From NCBI RefSeq assembly GCF_013522925.1, contig NZ_JAAMQU010000015.1, positions 53,442 through 117,441 of the forward strand: 64,000 nt of DNA, in the 5' to 3' direction. The position numbers and the translations under genes are program-made. Under the pieces are notes generated by a model. It did no database searches, was not told where the DNA came from, and worked only from the letters and a program-made list of their open reading frames with translations. This stretch comes from Pseudomonas japonica (GTDB taxonomy: Bacteria > Pseudomonadota > Gammaproteobacteria > Pseudomonadales > Pseudomonadaceae). Each line of letters starts with the position of its first letter. Position 1 is the first letter of the stretch. Positions 9,584-22,289 of the stretch are shown piece after piece.

Positions 9584-9604
9584 TGTCGCTTTTCTGTAAG
9601 CTAC
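9584..9604 (+). promoter_or_regulatory. Candidate ArgR half-site upstream of carA
   Basis: TGTCGC (9584-9589), 8 bases, AA (9598-9599) and 5 bases fit the TGTCGC-N8-AA-N5 half-site described for Pseudomonas ArgR. No clear second half-site is found in register on either side, so the call is tentative. Arginine control of carAB would make sense because carbamoyl phosphate feeds arginine synthesis. Confidence 0.35.
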
Positions 9605-9642
9605 AGCTTTAGTGTGTCCACTAAAAGCGCGCAGATAATTCG

Positions 9643-9735
9643 ATGAAGAAGCGGGGTGACGTGTCAATACGTCTCTCCGCTTTTTTACAACCTGCGATCG
9701 CCCTTTCAGGCTTGATTTATCGGAGGTCTTCTTGA
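9643..9735 (+). CDS. Candidate 30-residue carAB leader peptide
   Basis: An ATG frame of 30 codons (MKKRGDVSIRLSAF and onward, ending YRRSS) runs right through the leader terminator. Its TGA stop at 9733-9735 overlaps the carA TTG start at 9732-9734. It contains four arginine codons. The frame has no strong ribosome site of its own, which weakens it. The overlap with carA and the position of the hairpin inside the frame suggest a role in attenuation or translational coupling rather than a functional protein. This is inference from position. Confidence 0.45.
   Translation: MKKRGDVSIRLSAFLQPAIALSGLIYRRSS
9649..9686 (+). terminator. Attenuator-like intrinsic terminator in the carAB leader
   Basis: Arms 9649-9662 and 9669-9682 pair over 14 positions with one mismatch and one G-T pair, around a 6-base loop. 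A run of six T residues ends at 9686. A strong terminator 45 bases before the carA start, with no gene ending just upstream, is best explained as regulated attenuation of carAB. Confidence 0.8.
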
Positions 9736-10868
9736 CTAAGCCAGCCATACTCGCCCTTGCCGACGGCAGCATCTTTCGCGGTGAAGCGATTGGAGCCGAC
9801 GGCCAGACTGTCGGAGAGGTGGTGTTCAACACCGCAATGACCGGCTATCAGGAAATCCTCACAGACCCTTCCTATGCCCAGCAGATCGTCACCCTGACCT
9901 ACCCGCACATCGGCAACACCGGCACCACCGCGCTGGACGCCGAGGCCGATCGCGTATGGTCGGCAGGCCTGGTCATCCGGGACCTTCCACTGGTCGCCAG
10001 CAACTGGCGTAACACCCAGTCCCTGTCGGACTACCTCAAGGCCAACAACGTTGTGGCCATCGCCGGTATCGACACCCGCCGCCTGACCCGCCTGCTGCGC
10101 GAAAAAGGCGCGCAGAACGGCTGCATCCTGGCCGGTGACGACATTTCCGAAGAAGCCGCCATCGCCGCCGCCCGTGCGTTCCCGGGCCTGAAGGGCATGG
10201 ACCTGGCCAAGGAAGTGAGCACCAAGGAGTCCTACCAGTGGCGCGAGGGTGTATGGGCCTTGGCTACCGACACCCATGCGGTGATGAAGGACGAAGAGCT
10301 GCCTTACCACGTGGTCGCCTACGACTACGGGGTAAAGCTGAACATCCTGCGCATGCTGGTTGCGCGCGGCTGCCGCCTGACGGTAGTGCCGGCGCAAATG
10401 CCTGCCAGTGAAGTGCTCGCCCTCAAGCCTGACGGCGTGTTCCTGTCCAACGGCCCTGGCGATCCCGAGCCGTGCGACTACGCCATCGAGGCGATTCAGG
10501 AAATCCTGAAAACCGATACCCCGGTGTTCGGCATCTGCCTGGGTCACCAGCTGCTGGCCCTGGCCGCGGGCGCCCGCACCGTGAAGATGGACACCGGCCA
10601 CCACGGCGCCAACCACCCTGTGCAGGATCTGGACAGCGGTGTGGTGATGATCACCAGCCAGAACCACGGGTTCGCGGTAGACGAAAGCACACTGCCGGGC
10701 AACGTGCGTGCCATTCACAAGTCGCTGTTCGACGGCACCCTGCAGGGGATCGAGCTTACCGACAAGGACGCGTTCAGCTTCCAGGGGCACCCGGAAGCCA
10801 GCCCGGGCCCGACCGACGTGGCCCCGCTGTTCGATCGCTTCATCGATTCGATGGCCAAGCGCCGCTAA
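9732..10868 (+). CDS. carA: Carbamoyl-phosphate synthase small subunit
   Basis: The product has 378 residues. The N-terminal half is the CPSase small-chain domain (TMTGYQE region near 35). The C-terminal half is a class I glutamine amidotransferase with nucleophile Cys269 in GICLGHQ and the partners His353 and Glu355 in FQGHPEAS; these are the same numbers as in E. coli CarA. It hydrolyses glutamine and passes ammonia to CarB. The start is TTG, preceded by a strong CGGAGG site; no ATG or GTG fits the family N-terminus MTKPAILALADG. The leader contains an attenuator-like terminator and a candidate leader peptide whose stop overlaps this start. The 132-base gap to carB lacks the LysE-family gene that I recall between them in P. 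aeruginosa. Confidence 0.97.
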   Translation: MTKPAILALADGSIFRGEAIGADGQTVGEVVFNTAMTGYQEILTDPSYAQQIVTLTYPHIGNTGTTALDAEADRVWSAGLVIRDLPLVASNWRNTQSLSDYLKANNVVAIAGIDTRRLTRLLREKGAQNGCILAGDDISEEAAIAAARAFPGLKGMDLAKEVSTKESYQWREGVWALATDTHAVMKDEELPYHVVAYDYGVKLNILRMLVARGCRLTVVPAQMPASEVLALKPDGVFLSNGPGDPEPCDYAIEAIQEILKTDTPVFGICLGHQLLALAAGARTVKMDTGHHGANHPVQDLDSGVVMITSQNHGFAVDESTLPGNVRAIHKSLFDGTLQGIELTDKDAFSFQGHPEASPGPTDVAPLFDRFIDSMAKRR

Positions 10869-11000
10869 CTGCCAATAGCCCTGGGCCCGCTCCGTTACCC
10901 TTCCGGGGTTACGCGGGCAGGCCTGGCGCCGCCCCTGATTGTTCTCGGCCGCCCGCCGCAACCGGGCCCGCCGACCGATACGCGGAATTGAGTGACAACC

Positions 11001-14218
<3,218 letters not shown>

Positions 14219-14222
<4 letters not shown>

Positions 14223-14695
14223 ATAAATACCCGATGACTGTCCAGGGCCACCGCGCCCTGGAAGAGGAACATGCTCACCTCTCCAAGGTTGTGCGCCCCA
14301 AGCTGAGCCATGACATTGGCGTGGCGCGGGAGCTGGGCGACCTGAAGGAGAATGCCGAGTACCATGCTGCCCGCGAGCAGCAGGGCATGGTCGAGGCGCG
14401 CATTCGTGACATCGAAGGCCGCCTGCAGAATGCCGTGGTGATTGACGTCAGCACCATCGAGCCGACCGGCAAGGTGATCTTCGGTACCACCGTAGAAATC
14501 GCCAATACCGAAACCGACGATCGCTTGAAGTATCAGATCGTTGGTGAGGATGAAGCCGATATCAAGGCCGGCAAGATCTCGGTCAGTTCGCCTATCGCTC
14601 GTTCCCTGATCGGGAAGGAAGAAGGCGACATCGTGGTAGTGAAAACCCCGAGCGGCATTGTGGAGTACGAAATCATCGAGGTGTTGCACCTCTGA
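14219..14695 (+). CDS. greA: Transcription elongation factor GreA
   Basis: The product has 158 residues. The N-terminal antiparallel coiled coil (1 to about 75) includes the conserved GDLKENAEYHAAREQQ segment with the acidic tip residues that enter the RNA polymerase secondary channel. The C-terminal FKBP-like domain ends with GIVEYEIIEV. GreA stimulates cleavage of backtracked RNA to rescue stalled polymerase. Its ATG overlaps the carB stop (ATGA), so it is translationally coupled to carAB, an arrangement typical of pseudomonads. A long palindrome follows directly. Confidence 0.97.
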
Positions 14696-14698
14696 TTA

Positions 14699-14736
14699 TT
14701 CGCGAGCTACGCCGGCTGTCCGGCGTAGCTCGCGAA
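14699..14736. repeat. 17-bp perfect palindromic hairpin between convergent greA and yhbY
   Basis: Arms 14699-14715 and 14720-14736 are exact reverse complements with a CTGT loop. Neither flank has a T-run, so it is not a textbook intrinsic terminator although it sits where one is expected for both genes. It may be a bidirectional RNA 3' end or a REP-like element. Confidence 0.8.
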
Positions 14737-14771
14737 CATCTCAAACCCGCCGAAAATATCCGGGTTACCGG

Positions 14772-15080
14772 TTAATGAAACCGGTGGATATTCGACAGCT
14801 GCTTGTTCGGCTGTGGATTGCGACGGTACACCAGCGCCATCTTGCCGATCACCTGAACCAGCTCCGCACGCCCGGCCTGGCAAAGGCTCGTGATCGTCTC
14901 CAGCCGTTGCTCACGGTCCAGGATGTTGACCTTCACCTTGATCAGTTCGTGGTCGGCCAGGGCACGCTCCAGCTCGGCCGCGACCCCTTCGGTAACGCCG
15001 TTGTCGGCTACGATCAATACCGGCTTGAGGTGGTGACCGATGGATTTGTACTGCTTTTTCTGCTCTGTATTGAGCGGCAT
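14772..15080 (-). CDS. yhbY: YhbY family RNA-binding protein (CRM domain)
   Basis: The product has 102 residues covering one CRS1-YhbY (CRM) domain, with the conserved opening LNTEQKKQYKSIGHHLKPVLIV and a later GRAELVQVIGKMALVYR segment. In E. coli YhbY associates with pre-50S ribosomal particles. It is divergent from rlmE, another 50S-maturation gene, with about 100 bases between them that must hold both promoters. Confidence 0.94.
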   Translation of the reverse strand: MPLNTEQKKQYKSIGHHLKPVLIVADNGVTEGVAAELERALADHELIKVKVNILDREQRLETITSLCQAGRAELVQVIGKMALVYRRNPQPNKQLSNIHRFH

Positions 15081-15184
15081 AATCTGACCCTTTGAATGAA
15101 ACCGTATAAAACGGCGGCCATTTTACCCGAGCGTGCCGGTCCAAGCCCAGCGACACGCATCGCCGTCTTACCCAGAGGTGCCCT

Positions 15185-15805
15185 GTGGCCCGTTCCAAGA
15201 CAAGCCATAACTGGCTGAAAGAACATTTCAACGACCCCTACGTGAAGATGGCGCAAAAAGACGGCTATCGCTCACGGGCCAGCTACAAGCTGCTGGAAAT
15301 CCAGGAGAAGGACCGGCTGATCCGCCCCGGCATGTCGGTTATCGACCTGGGCGCGGCGCCGGGTGGCTGGTCGCAGGTCACCAGCCGGTTGATCGGCGGC
15401 CAAGGCCGGCTGATCGCTTCGGACATCCTGGAGATGGACAGCATCCCCGACGTGACCTTCATCCAGGGGGACTTCACACAAGAGGCCGTGCTCGCGCAAA
15501 TCCTCCAGGCGGTGGGTAGCAGCGAAGTCGACCTTGTTATTTCCGATATGGCCCCCAATATGAGTGGATTGAGCGCGGTGGACATGCCGCGTGCCATGTT
15601 CCTGTGCGAGTTGGCACTGGACCTGGCCGACCGGGTGCTCAAGCCAGGCGGCGATTTTCTCATCAAGATTTTCCAGGGTGAGGGCTTCGATACGTACCTC
15701 AAGACCGTTCGGCAGAAGTTCGAAAAGGTCCAGATGCGTAAACCGCTGTCGTCGCGAGATCGTTCCAGGGAGCAATACCTTCTGGCGCGCGGGTTCAAGG
15801 GCTGA
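15185..15805 (+). CDS. rlmE: 23S rRNA (uridine-2'-O-)-methyltransferase RlmE (FtsJ/RrmJ)
   Basis: The product has 206 residues. The SAM-binding motif VIDLGAAPGGWSQV lies near residues 53-66, the DMAPN motif near 123, and the late Lys (FLIKIFQGEG) and Glu complete the KDKE catalytic set of 2'-O-methyltransferases. It methylates U2552 of 23S rRNA in late 50S assembly. The start is GTG at 15185 after an AGAGG site and gives the usual MARSKTSHNWLKEHF N-terminus. It precedes ftsH, as in E. coli, but a gap of 211 bases separates them. Confidence 0.96.
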   Translation: MARSKTSHNWLKEHFNDPYVKMAQKDGYRSRASYKLLEIQEKDRLIRPGMSVIDLGAAPGGWSQVTSRLIGGQGRLIASDILEMDSIPDVTFIQGDFTQEAVLAQILQAVGSSEVDLVISDMAPNMSGLSAVDMPRAMFLCELALDLADRVLKPGGDFLIKIFQGEGFDTYLKTVRQKFEKVQMRKPLSSRDRSREQYLLARGFKG

Positions 15806-16016
15806 CAGCTACACTCACAACGGGCTTGTAGCTGGCGATAGCTTTTTTCAAATGGTGGTCGCTGTGAAGCATAAGCGACTATTACGCAGTCAAAAGTTTC
15901 ACAAAGCGTTACAAGCAGCGTCTGCGCATGCCTACGGTTGTGTAGTAAGTTAGGCCGATGGACATCATACGAAGCCTGGCGCTAGGTCTCAGAGACTGGC
16001 TTCAGAGGGTAGCGAA

Positions 16017-17933
<1,917 letters not shown>

Positions 17934-17941
17934 GGCCTCGC

Positions 17942-18793
17942 ATGACCTCTGCGCTGTACTCGACCCGGTTACCTTGCGGTAACCGGGTTCTTGATTTATC
18001 ACGTACCCATGTCATGGGTATTCTCAACGTTACCCCCGACTCTTTCTCCGACGGTGGCCGCTTCAAGGGGCTCGACCGCGCGCTGGCTCACGCCCGTGCC
18101 ATGGTTGACGCGGGCGCCACGCTCATTGACGTGGGCGGGGAGTCCACTCGCCCAGGCGCATCGGCGGTATCCGTCCAGGAAGAGCTGGACCGGGTGTGTC
18201 CTGTGGTCGAGGCCATAGCCGGCGAACTGGATGTGGTGATTTCCGTGGACACGTCCACGCCAGAAGTCATTACCGAAAGCGCCGCCAGAGGCATGGGCTT
18301 GATCAATGATGTTCGCTCGTTGCGCCGGCCTGGTGCGCTGGAGGCAGCGGCAGGTACCCGCGCCGCGGTATGCCTGATGCACATGCTCGGCGAGCCCGGC
18401 GATATGCAGGACAATCCTCACTACACTGATCTGGTCGGCGAAGTGTCCGATTTCCTCGCCGGGCGCGTGCTTGCCTGTCAGAATGTGGGCATAGACCCGT
18501 CGCGGATCATCCTGGACCCAGGGTTCGGCTTTGCGAAAACGCATGCTCACAACCTGAGCCTGTTCAAACACCTGCAAGCTTTGCATGCGCTTGGGCAGCC
18601 GTTGTTGGTCGGCGTTTCGCGCAAAAGCATCGTAGGCCAGGCGCTGGGCAAGCCGGTAACCGAGCGGCTGTTCGGTAGCCTGGCATTGGCGGCGCTGGCG
18701 ATGGCCAAAGGCGCGCGGATCCTTCGCGTTCACGACGTTGCTGAAACAGTAGACGTGGTGCGCATGATCGCAGCGGTCGACGCGGCGGAATAA
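17942..18793 (+). CDS. folP: Dihydropteroate synthase
   Basis: The product has 283 residues, a TIM barrel. Signatures: VMGILNVTPDSFSDGG (about 24-39), DVGGESTRPGA (about 61-71) and the late SRKS motif (VGVSRKSIVG) that binds the pterin/phosphate. It condenses p-aminobenzoate with hydroxymethyl-dihydropterin pyrophosphate in folate synthesis and is the sulfonamide target. It follows ftsH by eight bases and precedes glmM by 17, so ftsH-folP-glmM form one operon, as in E. coli. Confidence 0.97.
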   Translation: MTSALYSTRLPCGNRVLDLSRTHVMGILNVTPDSFSDGGRFKGLDRALAHARAMVDAGATLIDVGGESTRPGASAVSVQEELDRVCPVVEAIAGELDVVISVDTSTPEVITESAARGMGLINDVRSLRRPGALEAAAGTRAAVCLMHMLGEPGDMQDNPHYTDLVGEVSDFLAGRVLACQNVGIDPSRIILDPGFGFAKTHAHNLSLFKHLQALHALGQPLLVGVSRKSIVGQALGKPVTERLFGSLALAALAMAKGARILRVHDVAETVDVVRMIAAVDAAE

Positions 18794-18810
18794 GAACGAA
18801 CGGAGCACCT

Positions 18811-20148
18811 ATGAGCAAGAAGTATTTTGGCACCGATGGAATTCGGGGCCGCGTCGGTCAATACCCAATCACTCCGGATTTCATGCTCAAGCTTGGCTGG
18901 GCTGCGGGCATGGCGTTCCGCAAGATGGGCGCATGCCGGGTTCTGGTGGGCAAGGACACACGCATCTCCGGGTACATGTTCGAATCCGCGCTCGAAGCCG
19001 GCCTGTCGGCCGCCGGTGCGGACGTGATGCTGCTGGGGCCTATGCCCACGCCAGCCATTGCCTACCTCACCCGTACCTTCCATGCCGAAGCGGGCATCGT
19101 TATCAGTGCCTCGCATAACCCGCACCACGACAACGGCATTAAATTCTTCTCCGGGCAGGGCACCAAGCTGCCGGATGACATCGAACTGATGATCGAAGAG
19201 CTGATGGATCAGCCGATGACAGTGGCCGAGTCGGGCAGCCTGGGCAAGGTGTCGCGTATCAACGACGCCGCCGGCCGCTATATCGAATTCTGCAAAAGCA
19301 GTGTTCCGACCAGCACCGATTTCGCTGGCCTCAAGCTGGTGGTGGATTGCGCGCACGGCGCCACCTATAAAGTCGCCCCCAACGTGTTCCGTGAGCTGGG
19401 TGCCCAGGTTACCGTCATCTCGGCCCAACCGGACGGCCTGAATATCAACGAGAACTGCGGCTCCACCCACATGGAAGCCCTGCAGGCCGCTGTACTGCTT
19501 GGCCATGCGGACATGGGTATCGCCTTCGACGGTGACGGCGACCGCGTGCTCATGGTCGACCATACCGGTGCCATCGTCGACGGCGACGAACTGCTGTTCA
19601 TCATTGCCCGCGACCTCAAAGAGCGCGGGCGGTTGGAAGGTGGCGTGGTCGGCACACTGATGAGCAACCTGGGGCTGGAGCTGGCGTTACAGGACCACGA
19701 TATCCCGTTTACGCGGGCCAAAGTCGGCGACCGCTATGTCATCGCCGAAATGTCCGAGCGCCACTGGCCGCTGGGCGGTGAAAACTCCGGGCACATCGTT
19801 TGCTCCCAGCACACCACCACCGGGGACGCGATCATCGCGTCGCTGCAGGTGCTGCTGGCGCTCAAGCGCCGTGGCGAAACGCTTTCCCAGGCCCGTCACG
19901 GCCTGCGCAAGTGCCCCCAGGTACTGATCAACGTACGTTTCGGTGGCGGGCAGGACCCAACAAGTCATCCGGCGGTGGAGCAGGCGTGCGAACGCGTGAC
20001 CGCAGCCATGGGTGGTCGCGGCCGTGTGCTGCTGCGCAAGTCTGGAACCGAGCCGCTTGTGCGTGTGATGGTCGAAGGCGATGAAGAAGTGCAGGTTCGC
20101 CGCTATGCCGAAGAGCTCGCCAGGCTTGTGGAAGAAGTTTGCGCCTGA
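18811..20148 (+). CDS. glmM: Phosphoglucosamine mutase
   Basis: The product has 445 residues. The phosphoserine loop ISASHNPHHDNG has its active serine near residue 101; the metal loop DGDGDRV is near 243-249, the sugar-binding GGENSGH loop near 325, and the phosphate-binding RKSGTEPLVRVM at the C-terminus. It converts glucosamine-6-phosphate to glucosamine-1-phosphate for UDP-GlcNAc, feeding peptidoglycan and LPS. A strong CGGAG site precedes the ATG. Confidence 0.97.
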   Translation: MSKKYFGTDGIRGRVGQYPITPDFMLKLGWAAGMAFRKMGACRVLVGKDTRISGYMFESALEAGLSAAGADVMLLGPMPTPAIAYLTRTFHAEAGIVISASHNPHHDNGIKFFSGQGTKLPDDIELMIEELMDQPMTVAESGSLGKVSRINDAAGRYIEFCKSSVPTSTDFAGLKLVVDCAHGATYKVAPNVFRELGAQVTVISAQPDGLNINENCGSTHMEALQAAVLLGHADMGIAFDGDGDRVLMVDHTGAIVDGDELLFIIARDLKERGRLEGGVVGTLMSNLGLELALQDHDIPFTRAKVGDRYVIAEMSERHWPLGGENSGHIVCSQHTTTGDAIIASLQVLLALKRRGETLSQARHGLRKCPQVLINVRFGGGQDPTSHPAVEQACERVTAAMGGRGRVLLRKSGTEPLVRVMVEGDEEVQVRRYAEELARLVEEVCA

Positions 20149-20223
20149 TTTGCGATCTGAAGGCTTGCCACTGCGCTTTGTTCTGGGTAACATCTGCGCC
20201 CACTTTGACCGACGGGGTAAAGT

Positions 20224-20979
20224 ATGCGTCGCTTGATGGTAGCTGGTAACTGGAAAATGAACGGTACCCGCTCCAGCGTGGCGGAGCTGCTCAAGGGGTT
20301 GAAAAGTCAGGAGTTTTCAGCGACAGTAGACGTCGCGGTTTTCCCGACATTCCTCCACGTCAGCGAAGCGGTTGAAGCGTTGCGAGAGGCGGGCGTTGCA
20401 GTAGGGGCGCAAAACGTTGCTACCCAGTCGGGGCCAGGTGCCCTTACCGGTGAGGTTGCAGCGAGCCAGCTCAAGGATGCAGGTTGTTCGCTTGTCCTGA
20501 TAGGGCATTCGGAACGCAGGCAGATTCTGGGCGAGGCTGAAGGCGTTCTCGTTGCGAAGTTCAAGGCTGCACAGGAGGCTGGGCTGGTTCCGGTGCTCTG
20601 TGTAGGCGAAACCCTCGAGGATCGCGAAGCCGAACGGACTTTCGATGTAGTCGGTGCACAGCTCGACAGCGTCATGGACGCGCTTGGTGTAGAGGTCTTC
20701 TCCCAGGCAGTCATTGCTTACGAGCCGGTATGGGCGATTGGCACAGGTTTGACGGCAACGCCAGAGCAGGCTCAGGACGTGCATCATGCGATCCGGGCCA
20801 GGCTGGCAGCCAGGAATGCTGAAGTCGCACAAGGCGTGCGACTTTTATACGGCGGCAGCGTAAAGGCGGCCAACGCGGCTGATCTGTTCCGTATGCCGGA
20901 TATCGACGGGGGGCTGATTGGTGGTGCCGCCCTGAATGCAGATGAGTTCGGTGCGATCTGTCGCGCCGCGGGAAGCTGA
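20224..20979 (+). CDS. tpiA: Triosephosphate isomerase
   Basis: The product has 251 residues. Active-site residues are visible: Asn/Lys in AGNWKMNG (7-14), His in IGHSERR (near 95) and Glu in AYEPVWAIGTG (near 167), followed by the phosphate loop LYGGSVK. It interconverts dihydroxyacetone phosphate and glyceraldehyde-3-phosphate; in pseudomonads, which lack a complete upper glycolysis, it mainly serves gluconeogenesis. secG starts four bases after its stop. Confidence 0.97.
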   Translation: MRRLMVAGNWKMNGTRSSVAELLKGLKSQEFSATVDVAVFPTFLHVSEAVEALREAGVAVGAQNVATQSGPGALTGEVAASQLKDAGCSLVLIGHSERRQILGEAEGVLVAKFKAAQEAGLVPVLCVGETLEDREAERTFDVVGAQLDSVMDALGVEVFSQAVIAYEPVWAIGTGLTATPEQAQDVHHAIRARLAARNAEVAQGVRLLYGGSVKAANAADLFRMPDIDGGLIGGAALNADEFGAICRAAGS

Positions 20980-20983
20980 CAAC

Positions 20984-21367
20984 ATGCTGGAAAACGTCGT
21001 TGTAGTGTTTCACCTGTTGGGTGCGCTCGGGGTAGTTGTCCTCGTGCTGCTTCAGCAGGGGAAAGGTGCAGAAGCAGGAGCATCTTTCGGCGCAGGTGCT
21101 TCAAATACTGTGTTCGGAAGCCAAGGTTCCTCTACCTTTCTAAGCAAGTTTACTGGTATACTCGCTGCATGTTTCTTCTTGACCAGCTTGGGGTTAGGAT
21201 ACTTTGCTAAGGAAAAGGCTCACCAGTTGAGTCAGGCAGGGCTTCCAAATCCAGCAGTGCTCGAAGTACCTCAGCAAAAGCCGGCGGCAGATGATGTCCC
21301 GGTGCTCAATGAGCAGAAAGGCGGAGCGAACACTAACGATGTTCCTCCAGCTCAAGAGCAGAAGTAA
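20984..21367 (+). CDS. secG: Preprotein translocase subunit SecG
   Basis: The product has 127 residues from ATG 20984, which gives the family start MLENVVVVFHLLG. Two transmembrane segments (about 3-22 and 53-72) flank a cytosolic loop with the conserved LLQQGKGAEAGASFGAG region. The C-terminal third is a polar Pro/Gln/Asn-rich tail. SecG stabilises SecYE during protein export. It lies four bases after tpiA and 17 bases before tRNA-Leu, the conserved tpiA-secG-tRNA arrangement. Confidence 0.95.
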   Translation: MLENVVVVFHLLGALGVVVLVLLQQGKGAEAGASFGAGASNTVFGSQGSSTFLSKFTGILAACFFLTSLGLGYFAKEKAHQLSQAGLPNPAVLEVPQQKPAADDVPVLNEQKGGANTNDVPPAQEQK

Positions 21368-21384
21368 CGGGTTTTAAGAGTTTT

Positions 21385-21470
21385 GCCGAGGTGGTGGAAT
21401 TGGTAGACACGCAACCTTGAGGTGGTTGTGCCCATAGGGTGTAGGGGTTCGAGTCCCCTTCTCGGTACCA
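21385..21470 (+). tRNA. tRNA-Leu (anticodon GAG)
   Basis: This is an 86-base class II tRNA. The acceptor GCCGAGG pairs with TCTCGGT (with wobble pairs), the anticodon stem CAACC/GGTTG encloses loop TTGAGGT giving anticodon GAG, a long variable arm follows, and the T arm GGGGTTCGAGTCCCC is intact. CCA is encoded. It reads CUC and CUU codons. It lies 17 bases after secG and a terminator follows. Confidence 0.97.
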
Positions 21471-21478
21471 TATACAAG

Positions 21479-21503
21479 GAGCCCGCATTTTTGCGGGCTT
21501 TCT
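21479..21503 (+). terminator. Terminator after tRNA-Leu
   Basis: The stem GCCCGC (from 21481) pairs with GCGGGC around ATTTTT, followed by TTTCTT. It ends the tpiA-secG-tRNA-Leu unit before the initiator tRNA promoter. Confidence 0.85.
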
Positions 21504-21520
21504 TGTTCCAGCGCTGTTGA

Positions 21521-21549
21521 TTGACCGTTCAGGGCCGAAGCCGTATACT
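21521..21549 (+). promoter_or_regulatory. Sigma-70 promoter of the initiator tRNA / rimP-nusA operon
   Basis: TTGACC (21521-21526), a 17-base spacer and TATACT (21544-21549) are close to consensus. The expected transcription start lies a few bases before the tRNA at 21566. Confidence 0.85.
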
Positions 21550-21565
21550 TTCGGGCCAGTTATGT

Positions 21566-21642
<77 letters not shown>

Positions 21643-21652
21643 GCTTTAGCGG

Positions 21653-21674
21653 AGCCCCTGTTCAGGGGCTTTTT
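21653..21674 (+). terminator. Terminator after the initiator tRNA
   Basis: AGCCCCT (21653-21659) pairs with AGGGGCT (21664-21670) around GTTC, followed by T residues. Partial termination here would separate tRNA from rimP-nusA expression. Confidence 0.85.
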
Positions 21675-21720
21675 GTTAGCTGATCAGCACATGCGTCGCT
21701 CTCCGGCGGCGTTTCCAGTG

Positions 21721-21741
21721 TGGGCGTTTCGCCCATTTTTT
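21721..21741 (+). terminator. Second leader terminator before rimP
   Basis: TGGGCG (21721-21726) pairs with CGCCCA (21730-21735) around TTT, followed by six T residues. It lies only 30 bases before the rimP start, where read-through must be allowed. NusA-dependent autoregulation of this leader is known in E. coli; its operation here is inferred. Confidence 0.75.
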
Positions 21742-21770
21742 ATTTGCAAAGCATGCACGAGGGGGTTCAG

Positions 21771-22229
21771 TTGTCGAGCAAGCTAGAACAGTTGCAGGCC
21801 CTGCTGGCCCCAGTGGTCGAGGCGCTTGGTTATCAATGTTGGGGTATAGAGTACATATCCCAGGGTCGCCACTCACTGCTACGTATTTTTATTGATAAGG
21901 AAGGCGGTGTGCTTGTCGAGGACTGCGAAATCGTCAGTCGTCAGGTCAGCGGGGTACTTGATGTCGAAGACCCGATCGCTGTCGAGTACACGCTTGAAGT
22001 TTCCTCTCCAGGCATGGATCGCCCGTTGTTTACGCTGGAGCAGTTCGCTGCCCATGCCGGCGACCAGGTAAAAATCAAGTTGCGCACGCCTTTCGAAGGT
22101 CGGCGCAATTTTCAGGGCCTGCTTCGCGGTGTGGAAGAACAGGATGTGGTGGTCCAGGTCGATGACCATGAATTCTTGTTGCCGATCGATTCCATCGATA
22201 AAGCAAACATTATTCCCAGTTTTGACTGA
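21771..22229 (+). CDS. rimP: Ribosome maturation factor RimP
   Basis: The product has 152 residues from TTG 21771. It has an N-terminal alpha/beta domain (about 1-85, with EVSSPGMDRPL at its end) and a C-terminal SH3-like domain (KIKLRTPFEGRRNFQGLLRG onward). RimP assists 30S maturation by helping S12 incorporation. The TTG is preceded by a strong GAGGGGG site and gives the normal length; an ATG at 21753 would add six residues and is the alternative. First protein gene of the rimP-nusA-infB operon. Confidence 0.93.
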   Translation: MSSKLEQLQALLAPVVEALGYQCWGIEYISQGRHSLLRIFIDKEGGVLVEDCEIVSRQVSGVLDVEDPIAVEYTLEVSSPGMDRPLFTLEQFAAHAGDQVKIKLRTPFEGRRNFQGLLRGVEEQDVVVQVDDHEFLLPIDSIDKANIIPSFD

Positions 22230-22289
22230 GACGTTTCGGGTTCTGCGTGAATCGCGGAAACCAAAGGCTTGCGAAAGGCGAGGCGTACG

